Positions 1 through 8,028 of a stretch of 64,000 bases of DNA are shown piece by piece. The notes beneath the pieces were generated by a model. It was not told the DNA's origin and ran no database searches. It saw nothing but the letters and a program-made list of their open reading frames with translations. Numbering within the stretch: position 1 is the stretch's first letter; each line of letters opens with the position of its first letter. Location of the stretch: positions 248,001-312,000 of the forward strand of contig NZ_JABMCI010000071.1 in the NCBI RefSeq assembly GCF_013359775.1, given 5' to 3'. Position numbers and translations under genes: made by a program. Source of the DNA: Cellulomonas humilata. Lineage in GTDB: Bacteria; Actinomycetota; Actinomycetes; Actinomycetales; Cellulomonadaceae.

Positions 1-71
1 TTGGCCAGCGGACGTCCGGGCTGGAGGATCCCGTACTCGGTCTCGATCCCCATCACGCGGCGCACGGTCAC
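1..71 (-). CDS. dop: Dop, deamidase of Pup / depupylase, N-terminal fragment cut by the window edge
   Basis: Only the first 23 codons are present, reading leftward off the window. The translation starts V-T-V-R-R-V-M-G-I-E-T-E-Y-G-I-L, the characteristic amino terminus of Dop; the M-G-I-E-T-E-Y-G segment carries the first acidic ATP/Mg-binding residues of the glutamine-synthetase-like fold. Dop deamidates the C-terminal glutamine of Pup and also removes Pup from substrates. It lies 50 bp downstream of mpa on the same strand, the usual order in actinobacteria. GTG at 71 is taken as start; an in-frame GTG (65) and ATG (53) follow. Pup, prcB, prcA and pafA would be expected beyond the edge but cannot be seen. 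Confidence 0.85.
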   Translation of the reverse strand, partial: MTVRRVMGIETEYGILQPGRPLA

Positions 72-121
72 CCGTCCACCCTAGGGTGCTGTGACAGTGC
101 GGCCGTGCCGGTGTCCGTCCG

Positions 122-1756
122 TCAGAGGTACTGCCCGGTGCTCGTGACGTTCTCGATGGTGCGCGAGCCCTCGGCGCCCTTCTTGCCCTGCACGATCGTC
201 CGGATGAAGACGATGCGCTCGCCCTTCTTGCCGGAGATGCGCGCCCAGTCGTCGGGGTTGGTGGTGTTCGGCAGGTCCTCGTTCTCGCGGAACTCGTCGA
301 CGCACGCGGTGAGCAGGTGCTCGACGCGGATCCCCCGCTGACCGTTCTGGAGGAAGTCCTTGATCGCCGACTTCTTGGCGCGGTCGACGACGTTCTGGAT
401 CATGGCCCCGGAGTTGAAGTCCTTGAAGTACAGGACCTCCTTGTCGCCGCTGGCGTAGGTGACCTCGAGGAACCGGTTCTCGTCGCTCTCCGTGTACATC
501 CGCTCGACGACGCGCGTGATCATCGCCTCCACGGCCGCGGAGGCGGACCCGCCGTGCTCGGCGATGTCGTCCGGGTGGATGGGCAGCGTCGGCACCAGGT
601 ACTTGCCGAAGATCTCCCGCGCGCCCTCGGCGTCGGGGCGCTCGATCTTGATCTTCACGTCGAGGCGGCCGGGCCGCAGGATCGCCGGGTCGATCATGTC
701 CTCGCGGTTGGAGGCACCGATGACGATGACGTTCTCGAGCCGCTCGACCCCGTCGATCTCGCTGAGCAGCTGCGGCACGATCGTCGTCTCGACGTCGCTG
801 GACACGCCCGTGCCGCGGGTGCGGAACAGCGACTCCATCTCGTCGAAGAACACCACGACCGGGTGCCCCTGGGACGCCTTCTCCCGGGCGCGTGCGAAGA
901 TCAGCCGGATGTGCCGCTCGGTCTCGCCGACGTACTTGTTGAGCAGCTCGGGGCCCTTGACGTTGAGGAAGAAGCTCTTCGTGTCCGCGGTCGACTCCCC
1001 GCGCGCCGCCGCCGCCGTGGCCGCCAGCGAGTGCGCGACCGCCTTGGCGATGAGCGTCTTGCCGCATCCGGGCGGCCCGTACAGCAGGACGCCCTTCGGG
1101 GGCTTCAGGCCGTGCTCCAGGAACAGCTCGGGGTGCAGGAACGGCAGCTCGACGGCGTCGCGGATGGCCTCGATCTGCGGTCCGAGCCCGCCGATGTCCT
1201 CGTAGTCGATGTCCGGCACCTCTTCGAGCACCAGCTCCTCGACCTCGGCGCGCGGGATGATCTCGAACACGAAGCCGCTGCGTGAGTCGATCGTGAGGGC
1301 GTCGCCGATCCGCACGTGCGCGTCCTTGACCTGACCGGCGAAGCGCACGACACGCTCCTCGTCGCCGCGGCCGACCACCAGCGCTCGGTCGGTGCCCAGC
1401 AGCTCCTTGACCGTGACGAGCTCGCCGACCTCTTCGTAGCCACCGGCCTCGACGACGGTCAGGGCCTCGTTGAGCATGACCTCCTGGCCGGGCCGCAGGC
1501 GCGAGATGTCCAGCGACGGGCTGGCGCCGACGTGCATCTTGCGGCCGGACGACACGATGTCCACCGTGCCGTCGGCGCGTGAGCCGAGGAACGTGGCGTA
1601 GGTGCCGGGGGGCTTGGCCAGGTCGTCGACCTGGCGCTTGAGGTCGATGATCTGCTCGCGGGCGGCCACCAGCGCATCGCTGAGCCGCTCGTTCTTCGCC
1701 GAGAGCAGGGTGAGCTCTCGGTGCAGGTCCCGTCCAGGGGCTGCCGGATCAGTCAT
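122..1756 (-). CDS. mpa: Mpa/ARC proteasome-associated AAA+ ATPase
   Basis: Hexameric ATPase that recognises pupylated proteins, unfolds them and feeds them into the 20S proteasome. The 544-residue product has an N-terminal coiled coil (about 10-48) that binds Pup, tandem OB domains (about 50-200), and one AAA+ module with Walker A GPPGCGKT at 227-234 and Walker B ending in D305-E306. It ends in G-Q-Y-L, the HbYX-like tail that opens the proteasome gate, so proteasome coupling is likely retained. The frame stays open 18 codons upstream, but ATG at 1756 has a GGAGG eight bases before it and fits family length. trmI and the M50 protease are upstream, dop downstream. Confidence 0.95.
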   Translation of the reverse strand: MTDPAAPGRDLHRELTLLSAKNERLSDALVAAREQIIDLKRQVDDLAKPPGTYATFLGSRADGTVDIVSSGRKMHVGASPSLDISRLRPGQEVMLNEALTVVEAGGYEEVGELVTVKELLGTDRALVVGRGDEERVVRFAGQVKDAHVRIGDALTIDSRSGFVFEIIPRAEVEELVLEEVPDIDYEDIGGLGPQIEAIRDAVELPFLHPELFLEHGLKPPKGVLLYGPPGCGKTLIAKAVAHSLAATAAAARGESTADTKSFFLNVKGPELLNKYVGETERHIRLIFARAREKASQGHPVVVFFDEMESLFRTRGTGVSSDVETTIVPQLLSEIDGVERLENVIVIGASNREDMIDPAILRPGRLDVKIKIERPDAEGAREIFGKYLVPTLPIHPDDIAEHGGSASAAVEAMITRVVERMYTESDENRFLEVTYASGDKEVLYFKDFNSGAMIQNVVDRAKKSAIKDFLQNGQRGIRVEHLLTACVDEFRENEDLPNTTNPDDWARISGKKGERIVFIRTIVQGKKGAEGSRTIENVTSTGQYL

Positions 1757-1834
1757 CTCGTCGGCCTCCGTTCCGCGTGGTGCGTGGTCGTGACTCCGTC
1801 CACCGTGCACTGCGCTGTGCCTGCTGGTCCGACG

Positions 1835-1854
1835 ACCCTAACCACCAGTGTCAA
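1835..1854 (-). promoter_or_regulatory. Candidate promoter elements in front of mpa
   Basis: Reading the minus strand there is a perfect TTGACA (1854-1849) and a TAGGGT (1840-1835). They are only 8 bp apart, so they cannot be the -35 and -10 of one standard promoter. Either could belong to a separate promoter giving mpa a leader of about 75 nt. No other promoter-like element was seen in the 126-bp trmI-mpa gap. Confidence 0.25.
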
Positions 1855-1882
1855 CCGCCGGGGCACGACGCGCGCGAGCGGC

Positions 1883-2908
1883 TCAGCTCGTCGGCGATCC
1901 GGTCTCGGGCGCCTGGCCCACGTCGCGGCGCGCGCGGCGCAACTTCTTGTCGGAGACCAACCGCTCCCCCATCGCCTCGGGCGACCACAGCTCGGAGTCG
2001 TCGACCGCGGGCGCTCCGTCGGGTGCCACCGGGTAGGCGCCCTTGGCAGGACGGCGTCGGCGCTGGGGTGCGTCGACACCGTCCGCGAGCCGGCGCGTGG
2101 TGAGCAGGAAGCCGGTGTGCCCGATCATCCGGTGCTGCGGACGCACGGCGAGCCCCTCCAGGTGCCAGCCGCGCACCATCGACTCCCACGCCTCGGGCTC
2201 GGTGTAGCGCCCGTCGGTGCGGATGTCCTCCGCCAGCCGCGAGAGCTGCGTGGTCGTCGCGACGTAGGAGATGAAGACGCCGCCGGGCGCGAGGGCCTGG
2301 GCCACCGCGTCGAGGTTCTCCCAGGGGGCGAGCATGTCGAGCACCACGCGGTCCACGCTCCCGGGCGACGCCACGGTCGGCAGGACGTCGGACAGGTCCC
2401 CGACCGAGAGCTCCCACGCGGGGTGCGGGCCGCCGAAGAAGCCCTCGACGTTGCCGCGCGCGATCGCCGCGAAGTCCTCCCGCCGCTCGATCGAGTGCAG
2501 CGAGCCGGCGTCGCCGACGGCCCGCAGGAGCGACATGGTCAGCGCACCGGACCCGACGCCCGCCTCGATCACCCGGGCGCCCGGGTAGATGTCTGCCATG
2601 GCGACGATCTGCCCGGAGTCCTTGGGGTAGACCACCGCGGCACCGCGCGGCATGGACAGGACGTAGTCGGCGAGCAGCGGGCGCACGGCGAGGTACTCGA
2701 TGCCGGCGGTGTTGCGCACCACCGAGCCCTCGGGCGCACCGAGCAGCAGGTCGTGGCTGAGGTAGCCGCGGTGCGTGTGGAACGACGCGCCCTCGGCGAG
2801 CGTGATCGTGTGCAGCCGGCCGCGCGGGTCGGTGAGCTGCACGCGGTCGCCCGCACGGAGGAGGCCGCGACGCTGCGCGGCCCCGGTGGACGTCTTCTCG
2901 GGGTTCAC
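1883..2908 (-). CDS. trmI: TrmI, tRNA (adenine-58-N1) methyltransferase
   Basis: SAM-dependent enzyme making m1A58 in the T-loop of tRNA, normally a homotetramer. The 341-residue product has the small N-terminal beta domain followed by a Rossmann fold: the SAM-binding motif E-A-G-V-G-S-G is at 115-121 and the catalytic-site segment L-D-M-L-A-P-W near 190. The C-terminus is a charged tail rich in R and K. GTG at 2908 was chosen because the family N-terminus begins just downstream and the M50 gene ends 11 bp upstream; the longer frame through the M50 gene is a shadow. It is co-directional with M50, mpa and dop, an arrangement shared with Mycobacterium (Rv2118c near Rv2115c). Confidence 0.93.
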   Translation of the reverse strand: MNPEKTSTGAAQRRGLLRAGDRVQLTDPRGRLHTITLAEGASFHTHRGYLSHDLLLGAPEGSVVRNTAGIEYLAVRPLLADYVLSMPRGAAVVYPKDSGQIVAMADIYPGARVIEAGVGSGALTMSLLRAVGDAGSLHSIERREDFAAIARGNVEGFFGGPHPAWELSVGDLSDVLPTVASPGSVDRVVLDMLAPWENLDAVAQALAPGGVFISYVATTTQLSRLAEDIRTDGRYTEPEAWESMVRGWHLEGLAVRPQHRMIGHTGFLLTTRRLADGVDAPQRRRRPAKGAYPVAPDGAPAVDDSELWSPEAMGERLVSDKKLRRARRDVGQAPETGSPTS

Positions 2909-2919
2909 GGTGCCCGAGT

Positions 2920-4053
2920 CTAGGAGCGGATGGCGGCGACGACGTCCATCGCGCGGATCAGCCCGACCACCCGGCCGTCCACCAGGGCGACGACCACGGG
3001 CGAGTGCTCCGTGGCGCGCCCGACGGCAGCCACCAGCTGCTGCCCGGTGAGGAGCCCGTCGACGACCGCCCCGCCGGGCAGCGGGACGGCGACGGCGGTG
3101 ACCGGCGTGGTGCCCGCCGCGTCGGCCGGCACCGAGGCGGCTGCGGCGCGGTCGACGTACGCGGCGGGCCGTCCCTCGGGCGACAGGATGACGACCTCCT
3201 CGGCACCCGAGGACGCGGCAAGGACGCCGGCCTGGGCGATCGACTCGGTGTGCGCGACCCCGATCGCCCGGCGGCCCACCGAGGCGACCGTGACCAGCCC
3301 GACCGCCTTCTGCGTGCGACCGCCCCGGACCGCGGCCGAGGCCCCCGACCAGAGGAAGGCGCCGATGAGCGCGCCCCAGATCACGTCGTAGAGGTCGGGC
3401 TGCCGGCCCAGCGCCAGGGGAAGGAGGAGGGCCCAGGCGAACACGAGGACCGCGACGATCCGCCCGACCCAGCCCGCGGCGACCGTCCCGGTGTGCCGGT
3501 TCTTGGTCGCCCCCCACACGGCCGCCTCGAGCAGGAACCCGCCGTCGAGGGGCAGCCCCGGGACCAGGTTGAACAGCCCGACGAACGCGTTGGTCAGGCA
3601 CCCGGACCAGACGAGCAGCCCCACGAGGCTCCGCTCGTCCACGCCCTGCGCCACCGCCAGGAACCCGCCGGCCAGCACCAGGTTGGCGATCGGCCCGACG
3701 ACCGCGATCAGCGCGCTGCTGCCCGGCGTCGGGGTCGCGCCGCCGAACGCGGTGTGCCCGCCCCAGAGGGTGAGCACGAACTCGCGCGGCTGCTGCCCGC
3801 GGGCGCGTGCCATGAGCCCGTGCGCCAGCTCGTGCACCAGGACGGAGGCGAACAGCAGGACGACGAACCCGAGCGCGACGACGTAGACGAGCCCCCCGAG
3901 GTTCTCGGAACGGGCGCGGACGGTCGGGGCGAAGATGAGGGTCAGCACCACCGCGGCGATGAGCCAGCTCGGGGCCAGGATGATCGGGGCGCCGACGGCA
4001 TGACCGATCACCCAGCCGGAGGATCGTCGTGCGGGGGGTCGAGGAGCGCTCAC
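2920..4053 (-). CDS. M50 site-2-type membrane zinc protease with C-terminal CBS region
   Basis: Predicted intramembrane metalloprotease of 377 residues. The zinc motif HELAH is at 74-78 in a membrane segment, and the second motif N-L-V-P-G-L-P-L-D-G-G at 162-172 supplies the aspartate ligand. Several hydrophobic segments fill the first 240 residues; the rest resembles a CBS pair ending in V-V-G-L-I-R-A-M-D-V. This is the Rip3-like subgroup, whose substrates are generally unknown; regulated cleavage of an anti-sigma factor or similar protein is possible but not shown. The start is GTG at 4053, with TACTCT at 4065-4060 exactly 6 bp upstream and no ribosome site, so the message may be leaderless. 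It heads the run to trmI. Confidence 0.88.
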   Translation of the reverse strand: MSAPRPPARRSSGWVIGHAVGAPIILAPSWLIAAVVLTLIFAPTVRARSENLGGLVYVVALGFVVLLFASVLVHELAHGLMARARGQQPREFVLTLWGGHTAFGGATPTPGSSALIAVVGPIANLVLAGGFLAVAQGVDERSLVGLLVWSGCLTNAFVGLFNLVPGLPLDGGFLLEAAVWGATKNRHTGTVAAGWVGRIVAVLVFAWALLLPLALGRQPDLYDVIWGALIGAFLWSGASAAVRGGRTQKAVGLVTVASVGRRAIGVAHTESIAQAGVLAASSGAEEVVILSPEGRPAAYVDRAAAASVPADAAGTTPVTAVAVPLPGGAVVDGLLTGQQLVAAVGRATEHSPVVVALVDGRVVGLIRAMDVVAAIRS

Positions 4054-4059
4054 CGGTCA

Positions 4060-4107
4060 AGAGTAGGTGGGTCGGTGGACGGTCGTGTCGGCGGCCCCGC
4101 CTACGCT
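4060..4107. promoter_or_regulatory. Divergent leaderless -10 elements, M50 / RecB-type nuclease
   Basis: TACTCT on the minus strand (4065-4060) ends 6 bp from the M50 GTG. TACGCT on the plus strand (4102-4107) ends 6 bp from the nuclease GTG at 4114. Neither start has a purine-rich ribosome site. Confidence 0.5.
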
Positions 4108-4113
4108 CGGGGG

Positions 4114-5076
4114 GTGACGGTGCAGCATCTCGACCAGGACTCCCCCGACGTCTCGCCCGACCTCGGCGTGACGGTCGACGACGCGGTGGAGACGGTGATC
4201 GAGGTCGCCGTCGAGGACGCCGCCGCGGAGACGGTCGAGGCGCGCCCGCCGTCGCGTCCCGGGCTCTCCCCGTCGCGCGCCAACGACTTCCTGCAGTGCC
4301 CGCAGCTGTTCCGGTTCCGCGTGATCGACCGGCTCCCCGAGCCGCCCAGCTCCGCGGCCGCCCGCGGGACCCTCGTGCACGCGGTGCTCGAGCACCTCTT
4401 CGACCTGCCCGCCCCCGAGCGCACGCTCGCGGCCGCGCACGGCCTGCTGCCCGACCAGTGGGCCACCCTGCTGGAGCGCTCCCCGCAGATCGGCGAGCTG
4501 TTCGCGGAGCCGGCTGACCTGGCCGAGTGGCTGACCAGCGCCGAGGCCCTGCTGGCGACCTACTTCACGCTCGAGGACCCCACCCGCATCGAGCCGCGCG
4601 AGCGCGAGCTGCTGGTGTCCACCGACCTCGACGAGGGCGGCCCCCTGCTGCGCGGCATCATCGACCGGGTCGACGTCGCGCCCAACGGGTGGGTCCGGGT
4701 GGTCGACTACAAGACCGGCCGGTCGCCGCGCGCCGGGTTCGAGAGCTCGGCCCTGTTCCAGATGCGCTTCTACGCCTACGTCATCTGGCGCACCCGCGGC
4801 GTGCTCCCCAAGCGCCTCCAGCTGGAGTACCTGGGCGACGGCGTCATCCTCACGCACGAGCCGACCGAGATCGAGATGGCGACGGTCGAGGCACGGGTCC
4901 GCTCCATCTGGGCGGGCATCGAGGACGCGGCGCGGACGGGCGACTGGCGGCCGCGCACCTCGAAGCTGTGCGACTGGTGCTCGTTCAAGGCGCTCTGCCC
5001 CGCGTTCGGTGGCACGCCGCCCGAGATCCCGGCCGGTGCGGTCGAGCGGTCGATCGGGGTCGTCCCCGCGGCGTGA
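4114..5076 (+). CDS. RecB-family PD-(D/E)XK exonuclease with iron-sulfur-type cysteines
   Basis: Stand-alone nuclease of 320 residues related to the RecB/Cas4/AddB nuclease domain. Visible active-site elements are H89, the I-I-D-R-V-D strand (D184) and V-V-D-Y-K-T-G (D198, K200). One cysteine at 62 and a cluster C286-x2-C289-x5-C295 near the C-terminus match the four-cysteine 4Fe-4S staple of this family. The first 45 residues are acidic and probably disordered. GTG at 4114 is the start: TACGCT lies 6 bp before it and the frame upstream runs inside the opposite-strand M50 gene. Mycobacterial genomes carry a homologue beside trmI (Rv2119). The DNA substrate in vivo is not known. Confidence 0.88.
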   Translation: MTVQHLDQDSPDVSPDLGVTVDDAVETVIEVAVEDAAAETVEARPPSRPGLSPSRANDFLQCPQLFRFRVIDRLPEPPSSAAARGTLVHAVLEHLFDLPAPERTLAAAHGLLPDQWATLLERSPQIGELFAEPADLAEWLTSAEALLATYFTLEDPTRIEPRERELLVSTDLDEGGPLLRGIIDRVDVAPNGWVRVVDYKTGRSPRAGFESSALFQMRFYAYVIWRTRGVLPKRLQLEYLGDGVILTHEPTEIEMATVEARVRSIWAGIEDAARTGDWRPRTSKLCDWCSFKALCPAFGGTPPEIPAGAVERSIGVVPAA

Positions 5077-5083
5077 GCGCTCG

Positions 5084-5776
5084 TCAGCTCGCGCGGCGCA
5101 GGTCCAGCACCTCACCGGCCGCGAGGCGCGCGAACGCCCCGAGCGTCAGGTCCGCCAGCGACACGATGCGGCTCAGCCCCGCGCGCGCCGCGACGGGCTG
5201 AAGGACCTCGATCCCCACCGCGCGCGCCCCGGACGCGATCGCGGAGGCGATCCCCGCGCTCGAGTCCTCGACGGCGACGCAGTCGGCGATGTCCGCGCCG
5301 AGCAGCCGTGCGGCCGTCAGGTACGGCTCGGGGTCAGGCTTCGGCCGGGACACCTCGTCCCCGCTCACCACCACGTCGAACAAGCCCACCGCCGCGGCGA
5401 ACGGCTCGGCGAGCATCCGGAACGACGACGTGACCAGGGCCATCGGCACCCCCGCGTCGTGCAGGTCGGTGAGCACCTGCTGGGCGCCCGGCTGCCAGGG
5501 GATCCCTGCCGCGACCCCGACGGCCACGCGCTGGTTGAGGAAGTCGACGATCGCGTCGAGCGACAGGTCCACCCCCCGCTCCTGCAGGCGCTCGGCGGAC
5601 ACGAGCATCGGGTTGCCCACGAGCGTCAGGCCGTCCTCGTGCGTCCAGCGGCCGCCGTGCGCCTCGACGAGCTCGGTCTCGGCCGCGATCCAGAGGGGTT
5701 CGGTGTCGATCAGCGTCCCGTCCATGTCCCACAGGACGGCGGACGGCAGGACGAGGTCGGTGGAAGTGCGGGGCAT
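5084..5776 (-). CDS. HAD-superfamily phosphatase, beta-phosphoglucomutase-like
   Basis: A 230-residue HAD subclass I hydrolase. Motif I is W-D-M-D-G-T-L (nucleophile D17, acid D19), motif II L-V-T-S-S, motif III K-P-D-P, and motif IV V-E-D-S-S-A-G. The helical cap between motifs I and II is typical of phosphatases acting on small sugar phosphates or related metabolites; the substrate cannot be told from sequence. ATG at 5776 is preceded by TACGAT (5788-5783) with a 6-bp gap and no ribosome site. It converges with the RecB-type nuclease, only 7 bp between stops, and is divergent from the PAC2 gene. Confidence 0.88.
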   Translation of the reverse strand: MPRTSTDLVLPSAVLWDMDGTLIDTEPLWIAAETELVEAHGGRWTHEDGLTLVGNPMLVSAERLQERGVDLSLDAIVDFLNQRVAVGVAAGIPWQPGAQQVLTDLHDAGVPMALVTSSFRMLAEPFAAAVGLFDVVVSGDEVSRPKPDPEPYLTAARLLGADIADCVAVEDSSAGIASAIASGARAVGIEVLQPVAARAGLSRIVSLADLTLGAFARLAAGEVLDLRRAS

Positions 5777-5782
5777 CGGTCC

Positions 5783-5861
5783 ATCGTACGAGCGCTGACG
5801 GTGACCCCTCGACGCGCGCGGGCTCGGCCGTCCGGGCGGTCCGTCGGGATCGCTCTAGGCT
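5783..5861. promoter_or_regulatory. Divergent leaderless -10 elements, HAD phosphatase / PAC2
   Basis: TACGAT on the minus strand (5788-5783) is 6 bp from the HAD ATG; TAGGCT on the plus strand (5856-5861) is 6 bp from the PAC2 ATG at 5868. The 91-bp region contains nothing else recognisable. Confidence 0.5.
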
Positions 5862-5867
5862 GGGCCG

Positions 5868-6725
5868 ATGAGCGAGACCCCCCCGGCCGACCTCCCCGTC
5901 GGCGAGACCGTGCTGCTCGCGGCGTTCGAAGGCTGGAACGACGCCGGGTCCGCCGCGACCCAGGCGCTGGAGCATCTGCACGAGGTCTGGGGCGCGGAGC
6001 AGGTCGACGAGCTGGACCCCGAGGAGTACCACGACTTCCAGGTCAACCGCCCGGTGGTGGGGCCTGGTCCCGACGGCCGGCGTGAGATCACCTGGCCGAC
6101 CACCGCGGTGGCCGTCGCGACAGCACCGGTGAGCGGGCGCCGGGTCGTGCTGGTGCACGGCATCGAGCCGTCCATGCGCTGGCGCCGGTACTGCACCGAG
6201 CTGCTCGACATCGCGGCCGGCCTCGGCGTCGACACCGTGGTCACGGTCGGCGCCCTGCTGGCCGACGTCCCGCACACGCGACCCATCCCCGTGAACGCGA
6301 CCAGCGAGGACGCGGGGGTCCGGGACGTCTTCGGGCTCGAGCCCAACACGTACGAGGGGCCGACGGGCATCGTCGGCGTGCTCCAGCACGAGGCTGCCGC
6401 GCGCGGCCTGCGGTCCATGTCCCTGTGGGCCGCCGTCCCGCACTACGTCGCGCACCCGCCGTCCCCGAAGGCCACGCTCGCGATCCTGCACCGCCTCGAG
6501 CAGCTGCTCGGCGAGCCGGTCCCCCTGGGCGAGCTGCCGGACGACTCGGCCGCCTGGCAGCACGGCGTGGACGAGCTGGCCGCGGAAGACGCCGAGATCG
6601 GCGAGTACGTGCACCAGCTCGAGGAGGCCAAGGACACGGCCGACCTGCCGGAGGCGAGCGGCGAGGCGATCGCGCAGGAGTTCGAGCGCTACCTGCGTCG
6701 CCGCGACAAGGGCACCGGCGGCTGA
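5868..6725 (+). CDS. PAC2 family protein (proteasome assembly chaperone 2 fold)
   Basis: A 285-residue soluble protein of the PAC2 family. The N-terminal segment has the typical L-L-A-A-F-E-G-W-N-D-A-G-S-A-A and later the conserved L-W-A-A-V-P-H-Y-V stretch. In eukaryotes the fold chaperones proteasome alpha rings; in actinobacteria homologues sit near proteasome genes (Rv2125 in M. tuberculosis) but no function is established. The distance to mpa here is about 4 kb, so a link to the proteasome is plausible inference only. The acidic, charged C-terminal 40 residues look flexible. The start at 5868 is fixed by TAGGCT six bases upstream. It converges with mshC with 3 bp between stops. Confidence 0.85.
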   Translation: MSETPPADLPVGETVLLAAFEGWNDAGSAATQALEHLHEVWGAEQVDELDPEEYHDFQVNRPVVGPGPDGRREITWPTTAVAVATAPVSGRRVVLVHGIEPSMRWRRYCTELLDIAAGLGVDTVVTVGALLADVPHTRPIPVNATSEDAGVRDVFGLEPNTYEGPTGIVGVLQHEAAARGLRSMSLWAAVPHYVAHPPSPKATLAILHRLEQLLGEPVPLGELPDDSAAWQHGVDELAAEDAEIGEYVHQLEEAKDTADLPEASGEAIAQEFERYLRRRDKGTGG

Positions 6726-6728
6726 CAG

Positions 6729-7988
6729 CTACAGGCGGACGCCCAGCAGGGCGTCCAGGGTCCGGCTGATCACGCCCGGTGCGCCTTCCACCGGGACCTC
6801 GGTGCCGGCGAGCGACCGGTGCGACCAGGCGTCGATCAGGGCCAGCGCGGCCGGCGTGTCCAGGTCGTCGGCGAGTGCCGCGCGGACGCCCGCGAGGGTG
6901 CTGTCCGCGTCGGGCCCGCCGTTTCCCGACACCGCCCGGCGCCAGAACTCGATCCGCTCCTGCGCCGCGCGCAGGGACTCGTCCGTCCAGTCCCAGTCGT
7001 CGCGGTAGCGGTGCGCCAGGATGGCCGCGCGGACAGCCATGGGGTCGACGCCGTCCTCGCGCAGGCGGGAGACGAGCACCAGGTTGCCGCGCGACTTGCT
7101 CATCTTTTGACCGTGGAGCCCGACCATCCCGGTGTGCAGGTGGATGCGGGCGCCGTGGCCGGCGTCGAGCAGGCGCGCGTGCGAGGTGCTCATCTCGTGG
7201 TGCGGGAACTGGAGGTCGGAGCCGCCACCCTCGACGTCGAACGGCAGCCCGAGGGCGTCGCGGGCGATGACCGCGCACTCGATGTGCCAGCCGGGGCGGC
7301 CGCGACCGAGCGAGCCCCCGTCCCAGGCGGGCTCACCGGCTCGCTCACGTCGCCAGAGGAGCGGGTCGAGCGGGGCGCGCTTGCCGGGCCGGTCGGGGTC
7401 GCCGCCGCGTTCGTGCGAGAGGGCGCGCATGGTGTCGTCGTCGAGGCCCGCGACCGCGCCGAAGTCGATGTCGGCCGTGAGGTCGGCGTAGACGTCGCCG
7501 AGGCCGTCGTCGACCAGCGCGTCCGCAGTCGGCACGCGGTAGGCGGCCCCTGCGGCGAGCAGCACCTCGACCGCAGCCACGACGGCCGGGATCGCCTCGA
7601 CCACGCCGGAGTAGACGTCCGGCGGGATGACGGCCAGAGCGGTCATGTCCTCGGCGTACAGCGCGGTCTGCTCAGCGGCGAGGTCCCGCCAGTCGACGCC
7701 GGTGGCCGCCGCGCGCTCGAGCAGCGGGTCGTCGACGTCCGTGACGTTGGAGGCGTACCGCACGCGGTGGCCGGCGTCCCGCCACGCGCGGCCGAGCACG
7801 TCGAACGCGACGTAGGTGGCGGCGTGGCCGAGGTGCGTGGCGTCGTACGGCGTGATGCCGCAGACGTAGAGCGTCGCGTCCTGGCCCGCCGCGGCGACCA
7901 CCAGCCGGTCGGTCGAGGAGTCGCGCACCTGCACGGCCAGGCCTCGTCCGGGGAGCTGCGGGATGTAGGGGGTGGGCCAGGTGAGCAC
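6729..7988 (-). CDS. mshC: MshC, L-cysteine:GlcN-Ins ligase of mycothiol biosynthesis
   Basis: ATP-dependent ligation of cysteine to GlcN-Ins, the third committed step to mycothiol, the main low-molecular-weight thiol of actinobacteria. The 419-residue protein is a cysteinyl-tRNA synthetase paralogue: zinc ligand C43, HIGH-like motif H52-L-G-H55, second zinc cysteine C238 in H-I-E-C, F-P-H-H-E at 261-265, and KMSKS at 295-299. It lacks the tRNA anticodon-binding domain, and its length separates it from CysS. GTG at 7988 has TAGGCT (8000-7995) six bases upstream. The neighbour corA is divergent across only 40 bp. The partner genes mshA, mshB and mshD are not in the window. Confidence 0.95.
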   Translation of the reverse strand: MLTWPTPYIPQLPGRGLAVQVRDSSTDRLVVAAAGQDATLYVCGITPYDATHLGHAATYVAFDVLGRAWRDAGHRVRYASNVTDVDDPLLERAAATGVDWRDLAAEQTALYAEDMTALAVIPPDVYSGVVEAIPAVVAAVEVLLAAGAAYRVPTADALVDDGLGDVYADLTADIDFGAVAGLDDDTMRALSHERGGDPDRPGKRAPLDPLLWRRERAGEPAWDGGSLGRGRPGWHIECAVIARDALGLPFDVEGGGSDLQFPHHEMSTSHARLLDAGHGARIHLHTGMVGLHGQKMSKSRGNLVLVSRLREDGVDPMAVRAAILAHRYRDDWDWTDESLRAAQERIEFWRRAVSGNGGPDADSTLAGVRAALADDLDTPAALALIDAWSHRSLAGTEVPVEGAPGVISRTLDALLGVRL

Positions 7989-7994
7989 GGCGGA

Positions 7995-8022
7995 AGCCTA
8001 ACCGCGTCCCAAGGTCCACAAT
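7995..8022. promoter_or_regulatory. Interlocked divergent leaderless promoters, mshC / corA
   Basis: The mshC -10 (TAGGCT, minus, 8000-7995) and corA -10 (CACAAT, plus, 8017-8022) each end 6 bp from their GTG starts. With 17-bp spacers the -35 of each promoter falls on the -10 of the other, so the two polymerases should exclude each other. Confidence 0.45.
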
Positions 8023-8028
8023 GCCCAG

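Noticed and set aside
1835-1854. TTGACA and TAGGGT as one standard promoter for mpa
   Set aside because: The 8-bp spacing is far from 16-18 bp, so they cannot form one sigma-70-type promoter.
1883-4060. TrmI as the C-terminal part of a 725-residue fusion protein
   Set aside because: The upstream part of that frame is out of frame with the M50 protease gene. GTG 2908 gives a normal-length TrmI.
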